Shown here: in pieces, positions 8,273 through 16,722 of the stretch
Position numbering within the stretch: the first letter of the stretch is position 1
Layout: each line of letters begins with the position of its first letter
DNA from: an uncultured Clostridia bacterium
GTDB lineage: Bacteria; Bacillota; Clostridia; Christensenellales; Borkfalkiaceae
Length of the DNA stretch: 64,000 nt
Assembly (NCBI GenBank): GCA_944346885.1
Contig: CALVMR010000007.1
Coordinates: forward strand, 1 to 64,000
Reading direction: 5' to 3'
Made by a program: the position numbers and the translations under genes
The notes under the pieces: model-generated
Databases searched by the model: none
What the model was told of the DNA's origin: nothing
Seen by the model: only the letters and a program-made list of their open reading frames with translations

Positions 8273-8371
8273 GTTTTCCGCTGCCGCATGTTTAGCGGCG
8301 CGTTTTTTGTGCTGTATTTTTTATGCTGCAATTTTTAGCGCCGTATTTTTTGCGCGGGCGGCGCGTTACGG

Positions 8372-8400
8372 TTGCCAACCGCGAAACGATTTGCTATAAT
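8372..8400 (+). promoter_or_regulatory. sigma-A-type promoter of manA-ROK operon
   Basis: TTGCCA at 8372-8377 and perfect TATAAT at 8395-8400 with a 17-nt spacer, 58 nt before manA. Confidence 0.8.
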
Positions 8401-8457
8401 TGTTTTCGATAAACAGAGTGCGGGGCGCGGCTTTGCGCTTCGCTGCGGGAGGTTTGT

Positions 8458-9381
8458 ATGATCCGTTTGCTGCCCGTGTTAAAAGATTATATCTGGGGCG
8501 GAAAAAAACTCGGCGCCTTGTTCGGAAGAGACAACGGCGGCAAAAAGATGAGCGAAAGCTGGGAGGCTTCCGTGCATCCGGACGGGCTGAGCCTATGCGA
8601 GGGCGGCGGTACGTTTGCAGATTGGCTGCAAGCGCACGCGGGCGCGGTAGACGGGGCGGGGAGCCGCTTTCCCGTGCTCATCAAGTACATAGACGCCGCG
8701 CAAAATCTTTCCGTGCAGGTGCATCCGGACGACGCGTTTGCCCGCCGCGAGGAAAACGACAACGGCAAAACGGAGATGTGGTATGTTGTGCAGGCAGACG
8801 AGGGCGCGGGGATCTACTGCGGGTTCCGCCGCGATACGCAAAAAGAAGAGTTTTTGCGGCGCGTGGCGGACGGAACGGTGGAGGAACTCTTAAATTTTAT
8901 CCCCGTTCAAGCGGGAGACTGCTACCTCATCAAAGCGGGCACGGTGCATGCCATCGGCGCGGGGTGCGTCATCTGCGAGGTGCAGCAAAGCAGCAACGTT
9001 ACCTACCGCGTATACGATTACGGCCGCGTCGGCGCGGACGGAAAACCGCGCGCGCTGCATGTGGAAAAGGCGGTCAAAGTCATCAATTTTTCGGCGTTTC
9101 AAGACGAAACGGGCGTCGGCGCGCCGCAGCCCGCCGCGTACGGCTCGGTGCGCAGGCTGACCTCCTGCAAGTATTTTTCCTGCCGAGAACTTTCTTTAAA
9201 CGGTACGTTTGAAGGGAAAAACGAGCAGTCGTTTACGGTTTTGAACGTGCTTTCGGGCACGGGCACGGCAGACGGAAAGCCGTTTTGCGCGGGGGATTGC
9301 CTGTTCGTGCCCCGCGGCGAGGCGTATACGCTTGCGGGAGAAGCAAAGATCATCGTGACCGAAAAAGGAGAGGAAGAATGA
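8458..9381 (+). CDS. manA: mannose-6-phosphate isomerase, class I
   Basis: Zn-dependent interconversion of mannose-6-phosphate and fructose-6-phosphate. The protein has 307 residues, the short form usual in Firmicutes. Zn-binding motifs are QVHPDD, GKTEMWYV and GTVHAIG, and the C-terminal cupin half ends near residue 300. The stop overlaps the next start (ATGA at 9378), so it is translationally coupled to the ROK kinase. It could take the mannose-6-phosphate expected from the GH130 plus phosphohexomutase route of the glycan locus at 45-55 kb; that link is inference. Confidence 0.93.
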   Translation: MIRLLPVLKDYIWGGKKLGALFGRDNGGKKMSESWEASVHPDGLSLCEGGGTFADWLQAHAGAVDGAGSRFPVLIKYIDAAQNLSVQVHPDDAFARREENDNGKTEMWYVVQADEGAGIYCGFRRDTQKEEFLRRVADGTVEELLNFIPVQAGDCYLIKAGTVHAIGAGCVICEVQQSSNVTYRVYDYGRVGADGKPRALHVEKAVKVINFSAFQDETGVGAPQPAAYGSVRRLTSCKYFSCRELSLNGTFEGKNEQSFTVLNVLSGTGTADGKPFCAGDCLFVPRGEAYTLAGEAKIIVTEKGEEE

Positions 9382-10337
9382 AAAAGTATTATGCAGGGCT
9401 GGATCTCGGCGGAACGTTCGTAAAGGGCGGCATTGTAGACGAGGAGGGGAACATCCTCGTCAAAGGCAAGATCCCCACGGGGGCGGAGCGCCCGTACGCG
9501 GCGATCGCGGCGGATATGGCGCAGCTGGTCAAAGACTTGGCGGCGCAGGCGGGGCTGCAACAGGAGCAGATCGCCGCCGTCGGCATCGGTTCGCCCGGAC
9601 TGATCGACGCCGAAAACGGCACGATCGTGTACAGCAACAATCTGCGTTGGGAAAACGTGCCGCTGTGCGCCGCCGTGCGGGAGCGGCTGGGGCTGCCTGT
9701 TTGCATCACCAACGACGCAAACGCCGCAGCGCTCGGCGAGAGCTTTTGCGGCGCGGGAAAAAAATACCGTTCGATGGTCTTTATCACCCTCGGCACGGGC
9801 GTGGGCGGCGGCATCATCTTGGACGGAAAGCTGTTCGAGGGCTACCGTTCGGCGGGCGCGGAAGTGGGGCATATGGTGATTGAATGCGGCGGCTGGCTGT
9901 GCACCTGCGGCAGGCGCGGCTGTTTTGAAGCGTACGCTTCGGCAACGGGGCTGATCCGCCGCACCCGCGAAGCGATGGAAGCGCACCCCGAAAGCGCCAT
10001 GTGGCGCCTTGCGGGGAGTTTGGAAAAGGTGGACGGAAAAACCGCGTTTGACGGCATGCGCGCAGGCGACGCCGCGGCGGCACGGGTCGTGGACGAATAC
10101 ATCTCCTATCTTGCCGAAGGGGTGGTGAATCTGGTGAACATCTTCCGCCCGGAGGCGGTGCTGCTGGGCGGCGGCGTCTGCGCGGAGGGGGAAACGCTGC
10201 TCGCTCCGCTTCGGGAAAAGGTGTTCCCGCACCTGTTCGGCGGAACGGAGTACGCGCCCTGCGCCATCGTAAAGGCAAGTTTGGGCAACGACGCGGGGCT
10301 GTGCGGCGCCGCACGCCTTGCCATGGGCAGGGAATAA
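9378..10337 (+). CDS. ROK-family sugar kinase (glucokinase-like)
   Basis: Predicted ATP-dependent hexose kinase of the ROK family. The protein has 319 residues. The N-terminal phosphate loop is AGLDLGGTFVKGG, the catalytic Asp is in NDANAAALGE, and ITLGTGVGGGI is the second phosphate motif. The ROK zinc motif (EVGHMVIECGGWLCTCGRRGCFE) has the His and three Cys residues; it is split here by listing only its key residues H, C, C, C. Fusion to manA in one operon suggests glucose, mannose or fructose as substrate, which sequence alone does not settle. Confidence 0.9.
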   Translation: MKKYYAGLDLGGTFVKGGIVDEEGNILVKGKIPTGAERPYAAIAADMAQLVKDLAAQAGLQQEQIAAVGIGSPGLIDAENGTIVYSNNLRWENVPLCAAVRERLGLPVCITNDANAAALGESFCGAGKKYRSMVFITLGTGVGGGIILDGKLFEGYRSAGAEVGHMVIECGGWLCTCGRRGCFEAYASATGLIRRTREAMEAHPESAMWRLAGSLEKVDGKTAFDGMRAGDAAAARVVDEYISYLAEGVVNLVNIFRPEAVLLGGGVCAEGETLLAPLREKVFPHLFGGTEYAPCAIVKASLGNDAGLCGAARLAMGRE

Positions 10338-10355
10338 ACAAACGGGCAAAGGAGC

Positions 10356-10382
10356 GCGCGCCGCAAATTGCGGCGCGCTTTT
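10356..10382 (+). terminator. intrinsic terminator after the ROK kinase
   Basis: Perfect 11-bp stem GCGCGCCGCAA/TTGCGGCGCGC followed by TTTT. Confidence 0.8.
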
Positions 10383-10452
10383 GTACATTTTAGCCGCGGC
10401 GGGCTTGCTTTCGGCGGCGGCAGGGCGGCTGCGGTAAAATTGCGGCAAGAGA

Positions 10453-10492
10453 AAAACGCCGCCCCGCGGCATCTGCCGCGGGGCGGCGTTTT
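10453..10492. terminator. bidirectional terminator between convergent genes
   Basis: Perfect long stem with arms AAAACGCCGCCCCGCGG and CCGCGGGGCGGCGTTTT around a 6-nt loop. It gives T-rich ends on both strands, serving the minus-strand phosphopantetheinyl transferase and backing up the manA operon terminator. Confidence 0.8.
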
Positions 10493-10522
10493 GCAAAAGG
10501 ATGGTTTTTCGGCGGCGGGCGC

Positions 10523-11029
10523 TCAGTCTACGCAGCGGAGGCTGTACTTTGTGTATTCGCCGCAGATGCTGAATACATAATTTTCCGCTTCAAACTGCAA
10601 AAGCGGCACGTTCGCCTCTTCGCCGCGCAGATAAATTTTTCCGCGGTAAAATTCCACCTTGCGCCAAAGCGCGGCAAGCTGTTCGCCGAGGTATTTTACA
10701 TAGCTTTCGCGCGCCGTCCAATGGCGGTAAAAATCGGGCACCGAAAAAATTTCGCCACGCTCCCGTTCCGAAAATTTTGCGAGCACGGCGGGGCGCGCCT
10801 TGCCGGCAAGGCTTTCGCAGTCCAGCCCCACCTCCCGTTTTCCTACGGCAAGCGCGGTAAGCCCCTTGCTGTGCGTCAAATTAAAACAGATTTTTCCCTT
10901 TTGCAGGTACGGTTTGCCGTGAATCGATTTACAAATCACGGCATTTGGTATATTATAGTACTCGGAAAGGATCCTGCGGATAAAGTCGTCCGAAGAGACG
11001 GGCTTTTTTGTATAAAATATTTCCAACAT
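10523..11029 (-). CDS. 4'-phosphopantetheinyl transferase superfamily protein
   Basis: Predicted to move the phosphopantetheine arm of CoA onto a serine of carrier proteins. The protein has 168 residues, between AcpS (~120) and Sfp (~230). Motifs are GKPYL near residue 38, NLTHSKGLTALAV, the Mg-binding VGLDCE and HWTARESYVKYLGE (conserved W, E and K). The start at 11029 is chosen because a strong promoter lies immediately upstream and the longer open frame runs into repeats. The -10 box ends 6 nt before ATG and no ribosome site is visible, so the mRNA is probably leaderless. The partner carrier protein is not in the window. Confidence 0.85.
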   Translation of the reverse strand: MLEIFYTKKPVSSDDFIRRILSEYYNIPNAVICKSIHGKPYLQKGKICFNLTHSKGLTALAVGKREVGLDCESLAGKARPAVLAKFSERERGEIFSVPDFYRHWTARESYVKYLGEQLAALWRKVEFYRGKIYLRGEEANVPLLQFEAENYVFSICGEYTKYSLRCVD

Positions 11030-11035
11030 GCTTTT

Positions 11036-11063
11036 ATTATACCACGATATTTCAGGATTGCAA
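11036..11063 (-). promoter_or_regulatory. promoter of the phosphopantetheinyl transferase gene
   Basis: On the minus strand TTGCAA (11063-11058), 16-nt spacer, TATAAT (11041-11036). The expected transcription start falls on the ATG. Confidence 0.7.
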
Positions 11064-11101
11064 GCGGATTTTAAAAATTGCGGAAGGAGAAAACGGCGCG
11101 C

Positions 11102-11566
11102 ATGAACAGGGCGGAACGTGCAACGGAAAATTTTAAAAAGGGATACAACTGCGCGCAGTCTGTCGTGCTGGCGTTTTCGGATATGGTTGACCTTTCGGAA
11201 GAACAGCTGCTGCGCCTTTCGGCGCCGCTCGGCGGCGGCGTCGGCAGGCTGCGCGAGATCTGCGGCGCCCTTTCGGGCATATGCGTGGTGCTGGGGCTTT
11301 TGACGTATGACGCAAAGCACGTCACCCTTGAAGAAAAATCGGCGCTCTATGCGCGGGAGCAGCAGCTTGCGGCGCTGTTTTGCGAGCGCTTCGGCACGCT
11401 TATCTGCCGCGAACTGCTTTCCGGCACGGGCGCAACGGAGGGGCCGCAGGCGGAGGAGCGCACCGAAGCGTATTACCAAAAGCGCCCCTGCCCGCAGCTG
11501 TGCGCCGCCGCGGCGGAGCTGCTGGAAGCGTATTTGCGCCAAAACGGGTCGGAGAGCGGAACATAA
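11102..11566 (+). CDS. C_GCAxxG_C_C family protein
   Basis: Small cysteine-rich protein of 154 residues, function unknown for the family. The defining pattern is visible: YNCAQSVVLAF near residue 15, the glycine-rich stretch APLGGGVGRLREICGALSG with a conserved Cys, and later Cys in LICRELL and CPQLC. Members often sit near redox or transport genes; the cysteines suggest metal or redox chemistry, which is inference. GGAAGGAG precedes the ATG by about 11 nt. Its 3' end runs into a ~35-bp tandem repeat. Confidence 0.85.
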   Translation: MNRAERATENFKKGYNCAQSVVLAFSDMVDLSEEQLLRLSAPLGGGVGRLREICGALSGICVVLGLLTYDAKHVTLEEKSALYAREQQLAALFCERFGTLICRELLSGTGATEGPQAEERTEAYYQKRPCPQLCAAAAELLEAYLRQNGSESGT

Positions 11567-11696
11567 CGCTGCACTGTGCCCGCCCGCAAAGCGGAACATA
11601 ACGCCGAGCGCGCCCGCAAGGCGGAACATAACGCCGCACTGTGCGCGCCCGCAAAGCGGAACACAACGCCGCACTTTGCGCGCCCGCAAAGCGGGA
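11556..11696 (+). repeat. tandem repeat, four ~35-bp units
   Basis: Units beginning GCGGAACA(T/C)AACGC start at 11556, 11591, 11621 and 11656, with a partial unit at 11691. Spacings are 35, 30, 35 and 35. The first unit contains the stop codon of the upstream gene. The rest of the gap to fruK (11697-11765) shows only the ribosome site. Confidence 0.85.
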
Positions 11697-11765
11697 GGGC
11701 GGCGCGGCTGCAAAACCGGGGCGCCCTTTGCAAGAGGGTCCGGAAAAGCGATTCGAGGTAACAGT

Positions 11766-12665
11766 ATGATCTACACGGTCACGTGCAATCCCGCGCTCGA
11801 TTATGTGGTGCGGATGGATAAATTCAAAGAGGGGGCGACCAACCGTTCTTACGGCGAAAGCATCGCGGCGGGCGGCAAGGGCGTCAACGTTTCTCTCGTG
11901 CTCAAACGGCTGGGTATCCCCACCTTTGCCATGGGCATCGCGGCGGGGTTTACGGGGGATATGCTGCTGCATATGCTGCAAGAGCAGGGAATCCCTTCCG
12001 ATTTTATCCGCGTGGACGGGTTCACGCGCATCAACGTAAAGATCAAGATGAGCAGAGAGTCGGAGATCAACGGCAGCGGTCCCGCCGTTTCCGAAAGCGT
12101 GTGCGAAGAGCTGGCAAAAAAACTTGCGGCGCTGCCGCAGGGCGCGTGCGTCGTGTTGGCGGGCAGTGTGCCGAACGGGCTTTCGGGCGATTTTTACGCC
12201 AAACTGCTGGAACGGGCAAACCGCAAAGACCTGCGCGTCGCCGTGGATGCGGCGGGCGCCCTGTTGGTGAACGCGTTGCCGCACCGCCCTTGGCTGATCA
12301 AGCCGAATCTTGAAGAGCTGGGCGAGATCTTCGGGGTGCGCTTCACCGCGCGCGAGCAGGTGGAGCGCTATGCGCGCCGCCTGTGCGAGATGGGCGCGCG
12401 CAACGTCATCGTCAGCCTCGGCAGCCACGGCGCGATGCTGCTCAACGAACAGGGCGAGGAGATCTTCGTCCCCGCTTTCATCGGCGACGTTGTGGATACG
12501 GTGGGGGCGGGCGATGCGCTCGTGGCGGCGTTCGTCGCCGCCAAACAAACGGGGCGCACCGATCACGAGGCGCTGCGCCGCGGCGTGGCGGCGGGCTGTG
12601 CGACCGCGTTTAAAGCAGGGCTTGCCGAAAAGCGGGAGATCGACGCACTGCTCAAACGCGGATAG
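11766..12665 (+). CDS. fruK: 1-phosphofructokinase (PfkB family)
   Basis: Phosphorylates fructose-1-phosphate to fructose-1,6-bisphosphate with ATP. The protein has 299 residues. The substrate motif AAGGKGVNVSLVLKRLG is near residue 37. The anion-hole and catalytic motif DTVGAGDALVAAF (catalytic Asp) is near residue 245. The opening MIYTVTCNPALD is typical of FruK and LacC enzymes. LacC (tagatose-6-phosphate kinase) is an alternative; no fructose PTS gene lies beside it, so the substrate is inferred from family resemblance. Confidence 0.82.
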   Translation: MIYTVTCNPALDYVVRMDKFKEGATNRSYGESIAAGGKGVNVSLVLKRLGIPTFAMGIAAGFTGDMLLHMLQEQGIPSDFIRVDGFTRINVKIKMSRESEINGSGPAVSESVCEELAKKLAALPQGACVVLAGSVPNGLSGDFYAKLLERANRKDLRVAVDAAGALLVNALPHRPWLIKPNLEELGEIFGVRFTAREQVERYARRLCEMGARNVIVSLGSHGAMLLNEQGEEIFVPAFIGDVVDTVGAGDALVAAFVAAKQTGRTDHEALRRGVAAGCATAFKAGLAEKREIDALLKRG

Positions 12666-12813
12666 CGGACGCGCAAACGCGGCTAGCGGGCGCGGGGAAA
12701 GCCCGCCCGTTTCAAAACTTTGTTTTCGCGGCGGGGCGTATGCTCCCGCGCAAACTGCACAAACTTTCTGCGGATACAGCCGCAAAAGCGAAAAAACGCA
12801 AGGAGGCAGAAAC

Positions 12814-13710
12814 ATGAAAAAGATCGAATTGACCAAGGACGCAAAGATCCTGCTCATTACGGCGGCGGCGCTGTTCGTCGTCGGGGTGATCTTCTGCGCC
12901 GCAATGGCTTCGGCGACCACATGGCTGAGCGTTCTGTTCGGGATCGCCCTGGTCGTGTTCGGCGTTTTGCTCGCCGTCTATGCCGTGTTGGAGAAAAAGC
13001 GCGTGCTCAACGCCTTCGGCATCATCGGCGCGGCGGCGGTCGCTATCGGCATCGCGTTCATGATCGAAGATTTTATCACCTACATTTTGGGGCTGGTGCC
13101 CTATGTTCTCATCGGGCTGGGCGCGCTCGTGGCGGCGGATATCGCCATCCACCGCATCGTTTCGGAGGATCGGCGGGTGATGGGCTACATTGCAGAAGGC
13201 GTGTTGGCGGCGGCGCTTTTGGTGCTCGGCATCTGCCTGCTCGCCGTAGACGGGTTTGCCGCCTATTCCTGTTTGGTGCTCGGCATCATCATGATCCTCT
13301 TTTCCTTCTACCTCTTGCTGCTCGCGCTCACCAAAAAGCGGGTGCCTGCGGAGCGGGGCGAAAAGGCTGCCGCGGCGGGCGGAAAGGATCTTGCCGCGAT
13401 GAAGGAACTCAAAGAGGATACGAACGTGCAGCCCGCCGAAAGCGGAGAAAAGGCAGCCGCCGAAGAGGAGGCAGCGCCTGCTTCCAAAAAGGAGGCTGCG
13501 CCTGCCGCCAAGGAAGAAACTTCCGCAAAGGAAAGCGAGGCAGCCGCCCAAAAAGAGGCTGCCGCCGCGCAAAGCGAAGTTTTGGCAAAAGAGGGCGAAG
13601 CCGCTGAGGAGAGCGGTTTGCGGCAGCAGGAAGCGGACGGCGCGCCGCAGAAAAAGGGGGAGGGAACCTCTTTTAAAGACGTGCCGAAAGAGGAAAAAGA
13701 GAGCCTGTAA
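12814..13710 (+). CDS. multi-pass membrane protein with acidic Ala/Glu/Lys-rich tail
   Basis: No confident family. The protein has 298 residues. Residues 1-175 hold about six hydrophobic helices in paired short hairpins, in the style of DUF308/HdeD membrane proteins. Residues 180-298 are a low-complexity, soluble tail of Ala, Glu and Lys (for example AAEEEAAPASKKEAAPAAKE). AGGAGG is 8 nt before the start. The tail probably lies in the cytoplasm and could be a flexible linker or interaction segment. Function is unknown. Confidence 0.7.
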   Translation: MKKIELTKDAKILLITAAALFVVGVIFCAAMASATTWLSVLFGIALVVFGVLLAVYAVLEKKRVLNAFGIIGAAAVAIGIAFMIEDFITYILGLVPYVLIGLGALVAADIAIHRIVSEDRRVMGYIAEGVLAAALLVLGICLLAVDGFAAYSCLVLGIIMILFSFYLLLLALTKKRVPAERGEKAAAAGGKDLAAMKELKEDTNVQPAESGEKAAAEEEAAPASKKEAAPAAKEETSAKESEAAAQKEAAAAQSEVLAKEGEAAEESGLRQQEADGAPQKKGEGTSFKDVPKEEKESL

Positions 13711-13758
13711 CAAAGATCGGCCGCGGGCGCAAAACGCCGCCCGCGGCCGGTAGAAAGG

Positions 13759-13781
13759 GCGCGCCGCGGGCGCGCTTTTTT
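13759..13781 (+). terminator. intrinsic terminator after the membrane protein
   Basis: Stem GCGCGCC/GGCGCGC followed by six T. A second GC-rich hairpin (about 13719-13750, arms GCCGCGGGCG and CGCCCGCGGC) stands just before it. Confidence 0.75.
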
Positions 13782-13849
13782 GTGCGCGCCCGCCGTAAAA
13801 AAACGAAACGTTACCATAAAAAAATTAAGAATTTTCGTTGATTCGTTCG

Positions 13850-13878
13850 TTGACTATCCGAAATTCGTATGATAGAAT
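13850..13878 (+). promoter_or_regulatory. sigma-A-type promoter of the GH51 gene
   Basis: TTGACT at 13850-13855 and TAGAAT at 13873-13878, spacer 17 nt. AAGGAGAGG follows 9 nt before the start codon. Confidence 0.8.
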
Positions 13879-13917
13879 ACAAGTGCATTTCAAAATATTC
13901 AAGGAGAGGCATTTGGT

Positions 13918-16509
13918 ATGGTCAGGTACACGCTTGACAAAAACAAGCAGGGCATTGAAGTGAGCAAACACTTGTACGGCTTGTTTTTTGAGGACATCAA
14001 CCAGTCTGCGGACGGCGGTTTGAATGCGGAGATGGTGATCAACAATTCCTTTGAATTTGCGTATCTTTCCTACGATCTGCACAACCCCACGGTGCCCGTC
14101 GGCATCCGTCAGCTCAAAGACAAATACTGGGATATCAGCGGGGCGGGGCCGCACTTTATCAGCACGGAGGGCGGCATGCATCCCTCCAATCCCTCCTACC
14201 TCGTTCTGTGCGTGGGCGGGTTCTACCGCGTGGAAAATCCCGGCTATGCCGTCGGGGCGTGGAACTATTACGGCATGCCTTTGGAAAAGGGCGAAACCTA
14301 CAATTTCAGCATGTGGGTGAAAAAGCTCGGCTTCAAGGGCAAGGCGGAAGTGTACGTGCGCGGCGCCCGCTCGGTTTTGACCACCAAGGCGGAGATCGAG
14401 CTGGAAGGCGACGGCGGCGAATGGGTAAAAGTGCGCTGCACCTTCAAAGCGCTGGAAACGGAGCTGGGGCGCTTGGTCATCCTGTTCAAAGGCAACGGGC
14501 ACCTCGGCATGGATTATGTTTCGCTGCTCCCTTCCACGGTGTGGGGCGACCCCGATAAATATCGCAACGGCAAACTTTCTCCGCGCATCGTGCGCGCGCT
14601 CAAAGAATGCAATCCCTCCTTTTTGCGCTTCCCCGGCGGGTGCGTCGTGGAAGGGGACGAGGCGTTTGAAAACCAGTACCGCTGGCGCAACACCGTCGGC
14701 CCGCTCGAACAGCGCAAGCAGATCGCCAACACGTGGGGCTATATGCAATCGTACGGCGTCGGCTTTTACGAGTACTTCTGCCTTTGCGAAGACCTCGGCA
14801 TGGCGCCGCTGCCCGTGCTGCACTGCGGGCTGCTGTGCCAGATCCGCGTCGGCACCCAGCGCGGCGAAAATTACCGCCGCATCATGCCGGGCACGCGCAT
14901 GTTCAAAGAAGAGGTGATCGACAACGTTGCGGACCTGCTCTTTTTTGCAAAGGGCAGCGTGGATTCCGCCGACCCCAACGAGGCGCACTGGGCAAAGGTG
15001 CGCGCCGATATGGGGCACCCCGCCCCCTTCGCGCTCGAATACGTGGGCATCGGCAACGAAAACTGGGGTGACGTGTACTTTGAAAATTTTGACGCCTGCC
15101 TGATGGGCTTGCGCCAGTACGATTACGCCGGCACGCAGGTCGATCTGATCGCCAAGTTCGGCGTGACCATCGTTACCACGGCGGGGGTGGATATCCGCCC
15201 GCAGGATTCCGGCGACAACTGGAAAGTTATCAACGATAAGTACCGCGACACCATTGTAGACGAGCATGTTTACAATTCGTACCAGTGGTTCATCGACAAC
15301 ACGCGGCGGTATGACAGTTACGACCGCAGCGGCGCCAAAGTGTTTATGGGCGAATACGCCATGCACACCATGAGCGACGGCAGGGGCAGGCTCAACGGCG
15401 AAAACAACCTGCGCTCCGCCATTGCCGAAGCGGCGTTTTTAACGGGCTGCGAGCGCAACAGCGACGTGGTAAAGCTCACCTGCTATGCGCCGCTGTTTGC
15501 CTCTACCGCCAACTATAAATGGACGCCCAACCTCATCTGGTTCAACCCGCGTGACGTGATGTATACGCCCAACTATTTCGTGCAGCAGATGTTTGCCGGC
15601 AATACGGGAAAATACGTGCTCGACGACGTGGAGAGCATCGACCGCAGCAACGCGGGCGGGCTGCTGATCGGCGCCCATGCGACCTCCGTGGAAGTATACG
15701 AGGTGCGCGTCAAAGACCTTGTAAGCGGAAAATTGCTCTACAAACACAATTTTAAGGACGGCATGGGCGATTGGAAGCTGTACCCGCGCTGCGTGGGCGG
15801 GAAACTTGAAAACGGCGCGCTGTTCATCGGCAATGCAGACGCCTTCAACGGCTACTATTTGGACGGCGATTTTTCCGAATGCGAAGTGGAAGTGGATATG
15901 AAGCGCGTCGGCGGGGCGTACAGCTTTATCGCGGGCGTCGGCGTCAAGGAGGTGGAGGACCGCGGCACCATCGACTGCAACGGGTTTTCCATCAGCTGCC
16001 AGTACGGAAAAAACCACAAGGGTTACGACGTATCCTTCGATAAGCGCGTCGATTTCATGCGCACCGCCTGCGAACTGATGGGCAAGGATAAATTCGTCGG
16101 GTATTCGCCGGAGGGGAACACGCTCCGCCTGCGCTACACGAGGGATAAGCTGGTCTGCCACTTTTTGAAGGACGGAAAATGGCATTTCCTGTTCAACAAA
16201 AATGTTTGGCGGGTCAACGAGCGCATCTTCCAATCCGCTACCGCAGACGGAGAAAAGGTGTACCTCAAAGTGGTCAACGCCAGCGGCGAGCCGCAGCGGA
16301 TGCGCGCCGAGCTCAAAAATTTCGGAAAAAAGACAAAGGCGCACGTCATCACCCTTTCGGACGAGGATGAAAACGTGATCAATACCATCGGCACCAACTA
16401 CGGCTGCAAACACAACATCGTGCCCGCCGAGTCGGATGCGCCGATCCATGACAACGTGCTCGAAGTTTCTTTGGATAAGAACAGCGTCACCGTTTTTGTC
16501 ATCGAATAA
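13918..16509 (+). CDS. alpha-L-arabinofuranosidase, GH51 family
   Basis: Predicted to release terminal arabinofuranose from arabinan or arabinoxylan oligosaccharides. The protein has 863 residues with no signal peptide, so it acts in the cytoplasm on imported substrate. An N-terminal KHLYGLFFEDINQSADGG segment is followed by an inserted CBM4-like beta domain (about residues 85-200) and a (beta/alpha)8 core. The acid/base is Glu381 in GIGNENWG and the nucleophile is Glu479 in FMGEYAMH. Beyond the core, residues 600-770 hold an extra beta-rich domain, explaining the large size. It forms a monocistronic unit with its own promoter and terminator. Confidence 0.92.
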   Translation: MVRYTLDKNKQGIEVSKHLYGLFFEDINQSADGGLNAEMVINNSFEFAYLSYDLHNPTVPVGIRQLKDKYWDISGAGPHFISTEGGMHPSNPSYLVLCVGGFYRVENPGYAVGAWNYYGMPLEKGETYNFSMWVKKLGFKGKAEVYVRGARSVLTTKAEIELEGDGGEWVKVRCTFKALETELGRLVILFKGNGHLGMDYVSLLPSTVWGDPDKYRNGKLSPRIVRALKECNPSFLRFPGGCVVEGDEAFENQYRWRNTVGPLEQRKQIANTWGYMQSYGVGFYEYFCLCEDLGMAPLPVLHCGLLCQIRVGTQRGENYRRIMPGTRMFKEEVIDNVADLLFFAKGSVDSADPNEAHWAKVRADMGHPAPFALEYVGIGNENWGDVYFENFDACLMGLRQYDYAGTQVDLIAKFGVTIVTTAGVDIRPQDSGDNWKVINDKYRDTIVDEHVYNSYQWFIDNTRRYDSYDRSGAKVFMGEYAMHTMSDGRGRLNGENNLRSAIAEAAFLTGCERNSDVVKLTCYAPLFASTANYKWTPNLIWFNPRDVMYTPNYFVQQMFAGNTGKYVLDDVESIDRSNAGGLLIGAHATSVEVYEVRVKDLVSGKLLYKHNFKDGMGDWKLYPRCVGGKLENGALFIGNADAFNGYYLDGDFSECEVEVDMKRVGGAYSFIAGVGVKEVEDRGTIDCNGFSISCQYGKNHKGYDVSFDKRVDFMRTACELMGKDKFVGYSPEGNTLRLRYTRDKLVCHFLKDGKWHFLFNKNVWRVNERIFQSATADGEKVYLKVVNASGEPQRMRAELKNFGKKTKAHVITLSDEDENVINTIGTNYGCKHNIVPAESDAPIHDNVLEVSLDKNSVTVFVIE

Positions 16510-16520
16510 AAAACGCGCAA

Positions 16521-16555
16521 AGCGGCTCCGCCGAGTTTCGGCGGAGCCGCTTTTT
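16521..16555 (+). terminator. intrinsic terminator after GH51 gene
   Basis: Perfect 13-bp stem AGCGGCTCCGCCG/CGGCGGAGCCGCT with a short loop and a T run. Confidence 0.85.
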
Positions 16556-16722
16556 CGCTCTGTTTTGCTTTTTCCGCCCTGTTTGCACTTTTTTGCCCCG
16601 CCAAAAAGGCGGCGGGCGGGGGGCTTTGTTTGCGGCGGGCGGGGCGGTTTTTGCCGCGCGGTACGGGCGGGCGCGCCTTGCGGGCGTATACGCCGCGTGC
16701 GGCGCGCATAAATATAGTAGCG

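Noticed and set aside
10523-11713. Extended 396-residue form of the phosphopantetheinyl transferase
   Set aside because: The extension is antisense to the C_GCAxxG_C_C gene and the tandem repeats; the family-like protein begins at 11029 right after a promoter.
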